DNA of 64,000 nucleotides from Phylloscopus collybita (taxonomy: Eukaryota > Chordata > Aves > Passeriformes > Phylloscopidae): contig JAJNNQ010000024.1 in assembly GCA_027886175.1 (NCBI GenBank), forward strand, positions 1,162,001 to 1,226,000. Reading direction: 5' to 3'. The position numbers and the translations under genes are program-made. Shown piece by piece: positions 47,301 through 57,640 of the stretch. Under the pieces are notes generated by a model. The model had not been told where the DNA came from. It searched no databases and saw only the letters and a list, made by a program, of their open reading frames with translations. Numbering within the stretch: position 1 is the first letter of the stretch; the number at the start of each line of letters is the position of its first letter.

Positions 47301-50300
47301 CAAAAATTTCCCATTTTGCTGAGCACTTCAAGTCGAAATTGCTTGAATTGCTTTTGCTGCCCAGATGTCTCAACGTGCAGTGGCCAAGATAAGTTTTGCT
47401 TTTGAACTTGTGAAAAAAAAGACCCAAGCCCAAGCATTCCTTAAGGGGCAGAATGAGTGTTCATGAGCACAGGGAACAAAGGGAGTGAGTTATTTGAGAT
47501 TTCCCAGACTCTGTTTGACATCTTGGCTGAGTCCTGTCCCTCAGAGCTGGGGCAGGAGTGGGAAAGGTGGGGAGGGATTCCTGGCAAGGGAGAATCTTGC
47601 AAAATAAGCTCCCTATGATATTAGGCTTGGTATTAGGAGTGAGGAGTATCCTCTAGAAACAACTGGAAGCCAGAATTTCTCTGGAGAGGGATGGGAGCTG
47701 ACGGGTACCTCTGGGAAGCTGGCCAGCCCGTTTAGAGGTCTAAAGAGGAGCAGAGTTCTTTGGAAAAACCTGGTTTTAACTCAGACTGAGCCAATGCTTT
47801 GGCATTTCCACAAGATCTCTGTACTGCTTTTCTCGCCTTGGCTGAGACTGTTCCAGACTTTATAGAAGAGAGAGACATAAACATGGCTTGTACTGGTGAC
47901 AGGAGGGGAACAGCAGCGTTGCCATGCTGAGCTGCAGGAATAATCCAGTGCCTCCCCTTCCTCCAGCAGGAAATTCCCTGGCTAATTAGTGCTTGGATAC
48001 TGGGCAGCAGGTGAGGGGGTGAAGCTCAGAGCAGTGCTGTGAGCTGATTACGAGGAAAGGGGCTTTTCAGAGAGCCAGATCTGGGTTGGATTTTACCTCT
48101 TTTCCTTCAAAACCAGCTCATCTTAATGATTTTCGGTGGTCGGGTGTAGGGTGACAAATGGCCTGAGCATCACGGTGCCATGTCCCATCAGGGATGGACA
48201 CAGTGGGCAGAGTCCTGCTCACTCAGCTTCCTGCAGCTCCTGTGTTCCCAGATACCCCTCCTTTCCCTGCCTGCTCGTGGGAGAAGGGAACTGATCACCC
48301 CCAAGCTACTGAGCCCTTGGGGGCCTCCTCTTGGTGTTCTGTCACTGCGAGGATGGCCCAAAAATCCTGCTCTGCCTCTCCCTGTGCAGGATCCACCTGG
48401 AGGACCTGAGCCAGAGCGTCCTGCTGCACATGACTGAGAAGCTGGGCTACAAGAACAGCGATGTCATCAACACCGTGCTCTCCAACCGGGCCAGCCACAC
48501 GCTGGCCATCTACTTCCTGCTCAACAAGAAGCTGGAGCGCTACCTGGCCAGCCTCAGGGTGAGCACTGCCTCCTGCCACTGCTGGGGGAGGGGAGGAGGC
48601 CAGCAAAAGGGGCCTGGCTTGCTGGCATTTGATCTCACAGAATTATGGAGTGTCCCGGGGGTCATCTGTCATTGAGCGCTGTGTTGAGGGTGTTCTGCTG
48701 CTTGGGACACCAGTAACTTAATTTGTTGAGTCAGGGCATCAAGAAGAGGCTTAAGAGTTCTTCAGCTTATTTAGCTTTTAAGTGAAAATTCAGCTGGGAG
48801 TTTTACCTGATGTAATCCCCCCGGCCCCTGAGCGCAGCTGGGGCCTTCCCATTTGACAGCAGTGTCTTAGGGTTATTGTTTTGTTGGTTTTTTTTTTCCT
48901 TTCCTCAGTCCTTTTGACATTAATGATGATGCCACCAATGATACTTAAAATGTAATGGACCAAATCCATCATCTCTGTAAGCTGGTGCTCCTCTGCTGAG
49001 TGCCAAGAGTGGGTACAGTCCATTAAACAGTAATCAAACATTAGTTTTTTCTCTAATTATCTTACATATTTTACTTTTCTGTGCTTTTTTCTCCGCAGAA
49101 GGCTGAAGGCCAGGACAGTATTTGCCACAAGAACCAGCTATACCAGATAGAAAAATACAAGGCAAATAAAGACTCCTATGAGGTAAAGCTCACCAAAGCC
49201 TGTTGAAGTGCTTTGAAAGCAGATTGAATTTCAGCATCCTTGGTGATTGTGATTAAAGTGATGGGTTTGTGGATCTGTGGAGAAAAGAAAGACCTGTGGT
49301 CTTGCCCGTGCAAGACAAGTAACTCCCTTTATTTCTTTTCAAAGACACAAATAGTAACCCCCTAGAGAGGAAACGGGGGTGACTTTTACAGAAATTAAAT
49401 GTTTTTAAACCTCTGTTTAGCAAAATGATGCAAACACGGGGGGCTCCATAACTTCATTCTGGGGTACAAGCTGCTGGTGCTATAAAAAGATGAAAAATGA
49501 GTGTTCTGGAGGCTCTGAGCCTTCAGACCTTGGTGCTGTAGGACAGAGAGCTGAGTGACAGCCAGGGTGACCCTCCTGGCTGCCAGGAGCAGTGAAAGTG
49601 CATTAGCACAACACTCTTCAAAGTCAATTTTCCCTGCTCCTTAGCAGAAGTGATGCAGGATCAGCCCGCTGCATCATGAAGGAATTCCCTTGGGCACACA
49701 AAAGGTTTAACCTCTCGCTCTGTTGGTCTCCAGCCTTCTTGCCTGCAAGCAGAGAAGGTATTTTGTATTAAATGATGGCTGGATTTCTCTTCCCCTGGCT
49801 GATTCTTTGCCAAGCACTAAAATTACAGGAGTAATATGAGCTGTGCACGTCTTCCCTGCCAACACAAAGGGCGGCATTCTTGAGGAGCCTGCCTGTTTCA
49901 AAAGCTGCTCCTCAGCTCTGGATTGATGATCTAATTGCAGGGGCAGATTTCTGTCGTGGCTGCTTTTGTTTATTATAAAGGCTGCTCGCAAGGCAAGCTG
50001 AACTGCAAGCCAGATGGAATTATCAGGGCAAAGCACTTACTCTTTTCTCAAATAAATCAAAACTGCCTTGCTTGAAATGGATCAGCAGCAGATAGACTCA
50101 ATGAATGTGATATTTCACACAGCTCTCACAACTTATTCAAGCTGTTGCAGGGCAACATTCCCTGGAAACAGCGGCAGGTACGGGGAGTTGAACGCTTCAG
50201 ATGCTGCGTGGAGCATCTTGCAGGATCCAGAATCCATCATCTCTGGAGCAGGTGCTGGTGTCACTTCCCTGGGCAGTGCCAGAGGCACTGCTCTCTGGGA

Positions 50301-53300
50301 TTCTGCATTCTCCAGGGATCAGCTCACAGCTTCTGCTTCTGCAGGGGAGGCTGAGCAAGGCCTGCCTGGAGAGTTCACTGCCCTGAGGAGAACTGGGAAC
50401 TAACAGCAGTGCCAGGGGATGGCCCCAGTTTGGTTTGGAGGCTTGCTTAGGGACAGAAGCTCCCTGCAGAGCCTCTCCTGCACTCAGAGTTAGTCCCAGG
50501 GAAGCTATTTCAAGGCTGAGGGGGTGTCATGTCTTTCCTGAAATACTCACCAGGATGCACTCACTATGCAGACACTGTAATAATAATAATGATGATAATG
50601 ATAACAGCCTGTTCTCCTGCTGCATGGGCACAGAGTATAGAAGTGCAGGCCAGGCTGGGCTGGGGGAGGGTGTCCCTGCCATGGCAGGGAATGGAGATGG
50701 GCTCTGAGTTCCCTTTCAACCCATTCTCTAGTTCCACAATGTTTTCTGTCACTTTAGCTGCACTTACACAAGGGGATTGTGTTACTTCTACTGTGGCAGG
50801 ACAGGTGAAGCAGCACACAGGGGGCTGCCCACCCTGGGATGCTGCTGCCATGTGTAACTAAAGCAGATACCTCTCCTGAGGGTGGAATAAATCAAAATTT
50901 GTTTGTAGCACCCTCTCCACGTGGGTGGAACACAATCCTGGCAGTGTCCAGCTCAGTGGGGACTCGGGGGAAAGGGGTCTTGTAAGCTCAGGAAAGTTCA
51001 TGAGCTGGAGATGGAATCCCCTTATCCCTCCCCACCATTTCCAGAGCAGGAATTGGGAGCCACTGGTCCCTAGGGAGCAGAGCTGCAGGTTGCCATGGGA
51101 ATAGGAGCAGGGAGGGATGGTCAGCTCCAGCTTCAGCAGGCATGGAATTAATTTCTCCCACCTCTCCCCAGCCATGGGAAATAAGGACTTGCCTTCAGGA
51201 GGGGCTGCCAGCAGCTGGGGCAGGCAGGGGCACATGGGCAGTGGTCATGTCCTGCCCCTCTCCTCCACCAGGTCTCCTGATCCGGGGTGGAGAGGGGCCC
51301 AGGCTGCTGTGGGTGTGAAGTGCCCAGGCTGTTTCCAGGCTGGTGCCACTGTAGTGTTCAGCACAGATGAGGAGGGAGGGAGGGAGGGGGGGCAGGCAGC
51401 AGTCTGTGGCTCTCTCCATCTCTTTATTTGTGGAAGGGGTCTCGGGATGAATGGCTGTCCCTCCAGGGGACAGCTACTGGGCTCGGACCTGGAATTTGCG
51501 ATTTTTGAACACCGGTGTCCTTGTCCTGTCAGACGTGGCCAAGGCAAATACCCTTTATTTGCCTTTCAAATCCATTGCTGGGACTAAGAGTAGGTTTGAG
51601 GGTCAAGGTCAGGACAGGAAATAGCAGAGGGTGATGTAATTCCCAACCTATTCAAGCCTAACATACCGGTGCAGCTTCTGCGTGATGGGACAGCGGGACG
51701 CGGCCGTGCACTCCGCAGTGCCGAGGGGACTTGTACAGCTCCCCTGAAAGAAATCTTCCTTCCCTTCTCTGATCTAAGTGCGTGGCTCCTTGGATGTTCA
51801 GGACTTTGGTCCTGAGCCTCTCACAACCGTGGTCATTAAGGAGCAACGTTAGCAGTTTTAAAAACGCTTCCAAGACTATTTGCAGTGTTCATCCAGCGTG
51901 AAGGAATTAATTGCCAGCACCGGAAATGTGAATTTCCTTTGCCAGGGCTGCTTTAATTGTGTGGAGTGGCAGAGTTGCTGTGGCTGAGAGAATGTACCAG
52001 CAGGGTGAGGGCAAAGGCAGGAGCACTTGGCAGGTGAGGAGCTGCAGCTTGGCTCGTGCACCATCAGGCTAAAAATACTGCAGCCCTGGCACGTCCTGCA
52101 CTCAGACAGAGGCTGCAGCAACCACCACGCAGACTCTTCCTCACCTATCCAAAATAGCAGATAGCTCTAACAATCTGGATTGGCTCCTGTGGGCCTAATA
52201 TAGGCACCACTCAGTCTCATCCTCGCAAGTACCTTTATAAAAAGATCCTGAGGAGAGCCTGGGCTCTGCTGAAGGCTCTCTCAGCAGCAGAGTTTCAGAG
52301 AGAAACTCAGAACCATGGAGGACACACAGTGTGGTGGCTCGGAATGAGCTGCACACCTTGCCCTGGCTGCTGTGGCCAGGGTGATATTCCCACAGCATCC
52401 TGAGTATTCTTGCTGCTGTCGTTTTTGCTGCTGTTACCACTTCCCCCTCACTGGGAGGGACTGTGCCCGCCGAGGCAGTGCCTGATCCACACTGTTACTC
52501 CAAGCACGGCAGGGACAGGCTCCTCCAAAGGTGTACAGCTCCATGAGGGGCTCCTTTGTGGCTGTGGAAGGGTCAGCCAGCTGCAGCTAGCCAGAGGGAA
52601 AGGAATTGGAGGGCATAAGTGGGCAAAAAACTCATGGACAAAGGGAGGCTGAGGTGAAGCCAGCGAGGAGCTCACAGAGGATCTCAGGTTCTTCTTCTCC
52701 CAGGTCACCCACCTAACCGTGTTGGTATTAAAATTAAAAACTTCGGTTTGTGAGTCACTGAAGGTCTTCTTTCCAACTCTGCAACTCCTGAAAGGCTGCA
52801 GAGTCCAGCAGTGCCCAGGTGATGTCTGTGCAGGGAGCCAGGCTCCATCTGAGCTGGGAATGTTCATGAGTCCAGATTTTTGCCTCTTCGGTGTCTGTCT
52901 TGCTTCCAGAGCTGTTTAGTGGCCCAGGAGAATCCAGGTTGTCTTCTGCATCTTTCTTTTCCTCTTTCACATGTGTTTATGCACTTTGAGGGTTTTCATA
53001 GACTCCACATCAGTGAGCTTGCAAAAGAAAATCAAGAGTGGCAGTGCATAATTACCAGACAAAGCACATAATTGGGGGAAGGAACTTGCCTTCACTTTTT
53101 AAAAAAGACTTGTACTTACAGTGACCTTTTAATCAGATGCAGCAAAACATGTTGCTTAAATGAGAACTATGACCACAAAAATAAACCCAAACCAACCAGA
53201 ATGGTTCTTTTTCAATGTGAAATCAGACTTTGAGCTCCCCTAGAGATCAGTGGCAGGTAAAGGGTGTTAAGCAGTTTGCCAAATCCAGTGACTGAAAGAA

Positions 53301-56300
53301 CATGCAGTGAATTTTCACTGTAAAACAGGGCTGTGAAAATTGTCTTCCTCTTCAGAGTCCTGCTCCCAGGTTCTGGTTTTCCTCTGTCATCACGGGAGAT
53401 CAAACTGATCTTCTTCTTCTTGCAGTCCCACCTTCAGCTGCCTTCCCCATCATGACCAGGAGTCAGGGCTCAGGGAAGGGATGGCTCAATGATTTTCTCC
53501 CCCTCCATGTCTTGTGCAGTTGCAGAGATGCCGTAACAGCAAGGGCTGTATTCCCCCAGATCTTGTCTGGACAGAAGATAAATTACTCAACAGCTTTAAA
53601 CTTCTTTAAAACCTTGCAGCTCACCTTTTTAAATCTCAGAGGGTGTGGAGTAAACAGAAATCAAAGACTTCTTCTGGTGCTTAAGCAGGGTGTTTCAGGT
53701 ATGGAGGAGCACAAACCTTCATCTGCTTTCTCCAAGAGAAAACTTTCCTTTTCCTTTAATTTTCCAAAACCAGCTTCCACACTGCCTGAACGTCAGAGCA
53801 GATGGGAGCCATGAAATCATGGCAAACTGATCAGAGGAAAATGAGACATGGAGGATTTAGTTACTCTGAGTAGTCAGAAAAAGTTCCTTGTAAATGCACA
53901 GTACTTAATCCACCTTGTAGGTCTGAAGCTTCCCTTGAGTAAACCAAATTGTTCTTGTTTGTTTTGCAACCTAAAGGACAAAAAACTCAAAGAGCAAGAA
54001 AAGAAAGGGGAGATTCTTCACCGTCAGCTCCCAAAGAAAACTGAGAAAAGTCCAGTTTCATATAGACAGCCTTCTTCCTGTCTTATCTCACAGATCCAGA
54101 ACACCAAGGCTCTGCTGAAGGACCGGAAAGTCACCAAGGCCGGGGGTCCAGAGAAAGGTCAGTGGGAGAAAGGCCAGTGCTGGGTCTGGGTGTGCATGTG
54201 TGGTGTGGTGCTTTGAGCCTGTCCTGTCCTGCCTGGCGTGTCCCTGTGAGCAAAGACTCCGGGTTTGCATTCCCTGTGGCTCTGGGGGTGGTGGTGGAGA
54301 GAGGCCTGGGTGATGTCAGCACAGCTGGGATGGAATGCCACCGTGAGGTTTCCATGTTTCCGTGAGGAGCCCATGCTGGTGCTCAGCAGCCAGGAGTCCT
54401 CACTTTCTGTGTCTGACAGAGCTCCTGCAGTGCTTTAAAGAGGCAGTCTCTTTCCCTGTTTACACGTCCTCACACAAAATCATCCACGCTCACGCTGCTG
54501 TTTTCAAAGCATCACCACCCACCCCAGATCACAGAGGAACCAGAGCTGGTAGCCAAGCTTCTTCCTACCAGCCACAGTGTTTTCCTCAGAGGGGGACTAA
54601 GGAGCAGCATGGGAGAATCCCTGACCTCGAGGAGTCCCTGGGAGGAGTTGATGGTGGAGGAATGGGAAAGAGGCAGCCTCAAGGAAAGGCGGGTGGGGCT
54701 GCCAACCTCAGCAATTGCCCGTCAGCGAAGGGAGGGGGGGAATCGTGAACGGGGAAAGGAAAAGATGTGACAGCCAGAGGAGAGCAGGGCATTAATCACA
54801 AAGGGCAGCCTGAGAGGGGTGGGTGAAAACTGCTGGCAAAAGGAGGGTGGAGAAAGGAGTGGAGGAAAAGGGGAGTCACCAGGGAAAATGGAGTGTGGGC
54901 AGTGCACACTTGGATGGGAGACCCTGAGGAGCAGGAAGGTGATGGAGCCCCCTGTTAAATAGAGAACTAAAAGAGGGGAGGTCACTACAGAGAGGTGTGG
55001 GGGAAATACAGTGATGTAAAATGCTTACTGTGGTGTCAGGGGCTTATTCAGAGTGGTGGCTTGTGATGCTTTCATGCTCGTTGTCGCGACTTGATAATTT
55101 ATCATTTGTTGTGCTCAACGTGAAAAAAATTGTCCAAATAGTGTCTGTCTGGCTGCATGGGAACCTCCTGCAAGGTGGCAGGAGTCCAGAGGGCTGGTCA
55201 GGAATGGGACATACTTCCCGTGAAAAAATGTAAAAAAAAAATAAAATTAAAATGCCCATTTTTGCTCAGATTTGCTGTCCCTTTTGGGATGAAGGCACAG
55301 AGGGAAGAAAATCTAGTTCATTTTTTCCCCTCTTTATATTTCTCCCTGCTTTTTTGTTCTGAAACCTGAAAACCATGCAGATCTCAGCTAAAGCATCTGT
55401 CTGCTTATGGAGACTATGTTTTGACACATCTTAAATAATTTTGGCCAGTTTTAGAAAGGAACTAAAGGTCAGATTGAACTTCTTTCTACTTATACCAGAC
55501 AAGTGTGAGATTTCATCCTGTTCATCCATTCAGGTCTCAACCCCTGACAAGACCATCCCTCCACAAGGAGTACATGTGAGATTTGTGGCTGTGACCTGAG
55601 TGCTGGCAGAGCTAAATTATTTCAGGTCCTTTTTAGATGATTTGAGACCGAGGGAACTGATGGAATAGCTACCAGTTAATTCAATTAAGGGGACCTGGCA
55701 ATCAGGTTCCTTGGACAGCTTTCCATCAAGGCAGCAGAACGTGCTTGCTTGTGATTAGCTTGGCATAAGGCAGTGCCAGCGTTCTGTAGGAACTGAGGAG
55801 ATCTTCTCCACGAGCTGTTTTGCTTGACTGGGCCAAATCCTGCAAAGATTGTTCCATTTATTTTCAGCCCTTGCTGGAGGAAGGTTCTCGCTGAAGCTGA
55901 TGCAGCAAATCTGTTCCAACTGTAACAGCCTGAATCTGGCCGGTGCTGCTACTCCACATTTACATGTGTGAAACCAGGAAGGGATTTTGTTCCAAAATGC
56001 AAGGAGAGCCGTCAGGGATTAACTCACTGTGCTCCCCTGTGTCTCTAGGTGTATCAGTGAATACAGGCCCAGCAAGAGCCACACAGAGTTGTGCTAAGAA
56101 AGGAGAAATGTGAGATTTCTCAGGCGTGGCGTTAGAGGATATAATTAATACAAACAGCTTGAAGACATCTGTGGTTTTCCCTTTCAAGTCCCTGTCTCAG
56201 TTTAAGCACTTTTCCTGCCTGTGAGGAACAGGGCAGATAGATTACTGGGAAACAACAGCCTTAGTGTTAAGGGAGGGTGGGGGAATTGGGTTTTGACTGT

Positions 56301-57071
56301 ATCCCAGACCCAGATCTGCTGTAGCTGGTGCATTTATCAGGTCCCTGTGTCTGAGGTGCCCACCAGGACAGGCAATGCTGATAACTGCAAAGTGCTCTTC
56401 TTGCTTCCCTCTCCCCTTGCTTTGCAGACTCCGGCGGTGGCGTGAGCCCTTTCCACGAGCCCCTGGCACCCAAGATGGGCTGTGTCACTTCCAGCTCCCT
56501 GGAATACCTGGAGGTCCAGCAGCCGCCCCCCAGGACCCCCCGGCTCCTCAAGAGGCAGGAGTCTCCGCAGCCGGAGCCGTCCCGGATCGGGGGCCGGGCG
56601 AAGGACTCCCCTCTCATCCTGAATATTGTGCACTCCTTCGAGTCAGTGGACAGAGAGGACCAGATAGACCAGGTTTCCCCCTCTCACCAGTACAGAATTC
56701 TAGGCTCACCCATGAATTTCCCTTACAAAAGCTCAAGTGAAAGGACACTGTCCCCGCTCTTTCCCCCGGGGAGCACGTCCCCCGTCCACCCCACCCAGGT
56801 CTCTTTCACGTACGAAGAGAAAGCGTACCAGGCAAAGGAAGAAGCAGTGTCCCCGACTCAGCTGGTGCCCAGCAACCCCCTGGGCAGCCCAAACTGTGTG
56901 AAAAGCAGGGGCAGGTTCCCCATGATGGGGATCGGACAGATGCTGCGCAAGAGGAACCAGACCATGCAGTCGGCGGGCGAGAAGCCCCTGGAAGCCAGGA
57001 TGCCTCAGCTGCAGCAGATGAGCCCCACACAGATTTCCTTCAACACAGAGGCTGTCAGTGGCCAGTGTTAG
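14087..57071 (+). CDS. HUNK: HUNK, SNF1/AMPK-related Ser/Thr protein kinase (10 recognised exons, joined CDS 2076 nt, 691 aa)
   Basis: The CDS joins 14087-14335, 28435-28727, 36391-36446, 40758-40893, 41104-41231, 44494-44629, 48390-48558, 49099-49182, 53977-54157 and 56428-57071. Every junction is GT-AG and the frame stays open to TAG. The product matches vertebrate HUNK along its whole length. It has a glycine loop GEGSF at 65-69, VAVK Lys87, alpha-C Glu107, HRD 180-182, Asn187, DFG 200-202 and APE 227-229, so it should be catalytically active. Thr218 sits where AMPK-family kinases carry their activation-loop threonine. A UBA-like segment (about 336-386) follows the kinase domain, as in other AMPK relatives, then a Ser/Pro-rich tail with a conserved basic block near 638-653. 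HUNK phosphorylates Ser/Thr residues and in mammals is linked to mammary development and HER2/Neu signalling; the bird role is inferred. Mammalian HUNK is about 714 aa; the shortfall reflects a shorter N-terminus and one unfound small exon. Confidence 0.95.
14428..14908 (+). repeat. VNTR of 20-22 bp units with a 187-bp higher-order repeat, in intron 1 near the exon 1 donor
   Basis: Units begin ggatggaggag and end in variable C-rich tails (ccccccgaa, ctcctccggca, ctccccaga and similar). The nine-unit block 14535-14721 recurs at 14722-14908 and is identical for about 176 bp. The array starts about 90 bp after the exon 1 donor. It lacks stops in several frames on both strands, which creates long spurious ORFs. 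Confidence 0.93.
15522..15911 (+). mobile_element. CR1 LINE 3' portion, about 390 bp, with its 3' terminus
   Basis: It begins gtggctgagggagctggggc (the end of the CR1 reverse-transcriptase ORF) and runs through aaaggaggctcagggg, ggctgcccagggag and catccctggaggtgt to a degenerate ATTCTRTGA terminus. It is the longest CR1 copy in the window and lies in the sense orientation of HUNK. Reading frames are broken. Confidence 0.92.
17052..17280. repeat. Imperfect inverted repeat (86-bp arms, 57-bp loop) in HUNK intron 1
   Basis: Arm 17052-17137 matches the reverse complement of arm 17195-17280. Over the outer 78 positions I count 63 ungapped matches (81%). A perfect stretch agagcaggga lies near the middle. 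Transcribed RNA could fold into a long hairpin. It is not a known element family that I recognise. Confidence 0.8.
24912..24931 (+). repeat. A20 homopolymer
   Basis: A run of 20 A bases inside intron 1, followed by G/A-rich sequence. Confidence 0.9.
27745..27925 (-). mobile_element. CR1 LINE fragment in intron 1
   Basis: Strings catttccagggatggggctt, ggcaccctgtgccagggcct and gtttgaagccatttccct are reverse-complement CR1 3' region. The 3' terminus is missing. Confidence 0.88.
28435..28727 (+). CDS. HUNK: HUNK exon 2 (residues 84-180 plus two bases of codon 181)
   Basis: The acceptor is ctag at 28431-28434 after a pyrimidine-rich tract, and the donor is gtaacc at 28728. The exon carries the ATP-binding lysine (VAVK, Lys87), the alpha-C glutamate (Glu107), the hinge region ([10 protein letters not shown]) and the start of the catalytic loop. 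It ends in the Arg codon of the HRD motif, so an intron splits that catalytic-loop codon. This is one of the most conserved stretches of the protein. Confidence 0.96.
29325..29465 (-). mobile_element. CR1 LINE 3'-end fragment in intron 2
   Basis: The text gaatcacaggatatgctgag, then gggaggaccccaccgggatc, is the reverse-complement 3' end of an older CR1 subfamily, different from the copy at 34955. Confidence 0.82.
30674..30730 (+). repeat. Three tandem copies of a 19-bp unit
   Basis: The unit gtgtccctgtggatgctga repeats three times with one to three changes per copy. Confidence 0.85.
34955..35215 (-). mobile_element. CR1 LINE fragment in intron 2
   Basis: The text gggtttgggttgggagggac through ccatccaacctggccttggg and cattttgaagccattctccc is the reverse complement of about 260 bp of the CR1 3' region. 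It is one of the better-preserved minus-strand copies. Confidence 0.92.
36391..36446 (+). CDS. HUNK: HUNK exon 3 (56 nt, residues 181-199 plus one base)
   Basis: This short exon encodes the catalytic loop DLKIEN (Asp182 proton acceptor, Lys184, Asn187) and the strand leading to DFG. The acceptor follows a T/C-rich tract ending cag at 36390; the donor is gtatga at 36447. Its first base completes Arg181 and its last base opens Asp200 of DFG, so two catalytic motifs are interrupted by introns. At 56 nt, skipping it would shift the frame. Confidence 0.95.
36771..36840. repeat. Candidate ancient amniote repeat
   Basis: The text ggctggattctgcccccgtg followed by cactgaagtcagtgggagtt resembles the widely dispersed tgaagtcaatgggagtt motif of old CR1/L3-type elements of reptiles and birds. 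A weaker match (aactcccattaatgttaatg, opposite sense) lies near 37047-37066. Family assignment is from memory only. Confidence 0.5.
39934..39990 (-). mobile_element. CR1 LINE 3'-end fragment in intron 3
   Basis: The text gattcacagaatattctgag, then ttggagaggacccacaagga, is a reverse-complement CR1 terminus. Similarity fades after about 60 bp. Confidence 0.75.
40758..40893 (+). CDS. HUNK: HUNK exon 4 (activation segment)
   Basis: The exon encodes the rest of DFG (200-202), the activation loop with Thr218 in the [13 protein letters not shown] context, APE (227-229) and the start of helix F (DVWS). The acceptor is cacag at 40753-40757 and the donor is gtgagt at 40894. Both ends are in split codons (Asp200, and Ile completed by exon 5). 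All signature residues are present. Confidence 0.96.
41104..41231 (+). CDS. HUNK: HUNK exon 5 (kinase C-lobe)
   Basis: The exon encodes [14 protein letters not shown] onward in the kinase C-lobe and ends in the QLSS segment. Only 210 bp separate it from exon 4, the shortest intron of the gene. The acceptor lies after a long T/C tract (41060-41103) and the donor is gtaatc at 41232. Confidence 0.95.
41232..44493 (+). other. HUNK: HUNK intron 5 (3.3 kb)
   Basis: This is intron sequence with no recognisable repeat element, RNA gene or extra exon. Confidence 0.8.
44494..44629 (+). CDS. HUNK: HUNK exon 6 (end of kinase domain)
   Basis: The exon encodes residues 288-332: helix H/I with [16 protein letters not shown], the conserved Arg304 that closes a kinase domain, the RWLNENY motif, and the linker toward the UBA-like region. 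The acceptor is cacag at 44489-44493 and the donor is gtacag at 44630. It ends inside Arg333. Confidence 0.95.
44630..48389 (+). other. HUNK: HUNK intron 6 (3.8 kb)
   Basis: The intron is dominated by the GGAT array at 45741-46582; the rest shows no recognisable element. Confidence 0.85.
45741..46582 (+). repeat. 840-bp GGAT tetranucleotide array with higher-order structure
   Basis: Tandem TGGA units are interrupted by recurring gtgggatgg, gggtgg, gtggggtgg and ggagggatgg variants. The order of variants repeats with a period of 280-284 bp: gtggggtgga occurs at 46027 and 46311, and tggaggg at 46101 and 46385. All three frames of both strands stay open, giving spurious proteins of GWMD or HPSI repeats. 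Confidence 0.95.
48390..48558 (+). CDS. HUNK: HUNK exon 7 (UBA-like segment)
   Basis: The exon completes Arg333 and encodes residues 334-389. It contains [18 protein letters not shown], a helical UBA-like segment typical of AMPK-related kinases, followed by [14 protein letters not shown]. The acceptor is tgcag at 48385-48389 and the donor is gtgagc at 48559. It ends in phase 0. Confidence 0.94.
48559..49098 (+). other. HUNK: HUNK intron 7 (540 bp)
   Basis: A short intron with a T-rich stretch near 48879-48905; nothing else is recognised. Confidence 0.85.
49099..49182 (+). CDS. HUNK: HUNK exon 8 (28 codons)
   Basis: The exon encodes residues 390-417, including the conserved YQIEKYK block that follows the UBA-like region. 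It is phase 0 at both ends (84 nt), with acceptor cgcag at 49094-49098 and donor gtaaag at 49183. Its N-terminal half ([13 protein letters not shown]) differs clearly from mammalian HUNK while its C-terminal half is well kept. Confidence 0.93.
49183..53976 (+). other. HUNK: HUNK intron 8 of this model (4.8 kb)
   Basis: The intron contains a CR1 fragment at 50643-50740. It is where the counterpart of a small mammalian exon of about 48 nt would be expected. I found no segment there with matching sequence, acceptor, donor and phase. Confidence 0.75.
50643..50740 (+). mobile_element. CR1 LINE 3'-end fragment in intron 8
   Basis: The text caggctgggctgggggaggg, tgtccctgccatggcaggga and ttccctttcaacccattctc follow the CR1 3' end in sense orientation. 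It is short and diverged. Confidence 0.82.
53977..54157 (+). CDS. HUNK: HUNK exon 9 of this model (residues 418-477; probable counterpart of mammalian exon 10)
   Basis: The acceptor is taaag at 53972-53976 and the donor is gtcagt at 54158. The exon encodes [16 protein letters not shown] and then the strongly conserved [14 protein letters not shown] block of the regulatory tail. It starts in phase 0, so it joins directly to exon 8. The residues that mammals place just before DKK are not encoded here, which suggests a missing or diverged small exon upstream. Confidence 0.92.
54158..56427 (+). other. HUNK: HUNK last intron (2.3 kb)
   Basis: No repeat element, RNA gene or additional exon is recognised. 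Confidence 0.8.
56428..57071 (+). CDS. HUNK: HUNK terminal coding exon (residues 478-691 and stop)
   Basis: The acceptor is tgcag at 56423-56427; the first two bases complete Asp478. The exon encodes the Ser/Pro-rich tail: a [10 protein letters not shown] segment, [31 protein letters not shown] and [16 protein letters not shown] (from residue 630), followed by the basic LRKR. It ends SGQC with TAG at 57069-57071. The many SP/TP sites suggest phosphorylation by proline-directed kinases (inference). The Cys at the C-terminus matches mammalian HUNK. Confidence 0.95.
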
Positions 57072-57640
57072 TCTGACATCCTGGGATTTGCACTGCTCTT
57101 CTCTGGGATCCAACCTTTTTCTCCTTTAAGCAAGAAGGGAAAGCCACAGGCATGTTGCTGTCTCTACGGGATACCCCGCCGTGGTGCAGCACGGGAAATC
57201 GGAGGTTTGCTTGCAAGGAAGGCCTTGTCCTGCATATTAAAGTTGAAAGAAAAGGGCTCTGCTTGTGCTGTTAAGAAATATTCGCATTTGGCATCTGACT
57301 GTACAGTAAAACATCCTGCAAGAGCTGCGTGAATCTGTATTTTCACTGCTCTCACCTGCCATCGCAGCGAGGTTGGTTGGAAGAACCGCGAGCACCGAGG
57401 GTTTGGTTCCTCCAGGAAATCTGTGGTGCCACGGATGCCCGGCCAGGATCTGTGGTGAGACTGTCCCTGCTCCAGCTGCCTGTGCCACGCAGCACGTGGT
57501 ACTGCTGCAGGCATTGTCCCTGGGGCAGGCAAGGGGGAAAACCCCAGATACTCTGTCCAAAGTGAGCTTGCTGACAAGCCCTGCCGAGAAGATGAAGGTG
57601 GCGGAAGCTTGAATAAAGACACGAGTGGTCTAATTCAGAA
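57072..57640 (+). other. HUNK: HUNK 3' UTR, proximal part
   Basis: This non-coding sequence runs from the stop codon to just past the first AATAAA. I see no repeats in it. The true 3' UTR probably extends further if distal signals are used. Confidence 0.5.
57612..57617 (+). terminator. First canonical poly(A) signal (AATAAA) after the HUNK stop
   Basis: AATAAA occurs about 540 bp after the stop codon, before an AT-rich stretch. It would give a short 3' UTR. Mammalian HUNK transcripts have long 3' UTRs, so this may be a proximal alternative. Confidence 0.45.

Noticed and set aside
50158..50177. A cag-bounded 27-bp segment with a gtacgg donor in intron 8
   Set aside because: It is in phase and open but has no resemblance to the mammalian residues; such short splice-like segments are common by chance.
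51467..51514. Possible missing HUNK exon: a 48-bp stretch between ctccag and gtgtcc containing a DLEF-like reading
   Set aside because: In the required phase 0 it has an in-frame TGA, and the DLEF reading lies in a different phase; the donor is weak.
53425..53460. A strong polypyrimidine acceptor ending at 53425
   Set aside because: The phase 0 reading meets a stop after nine codons and no donor follows.
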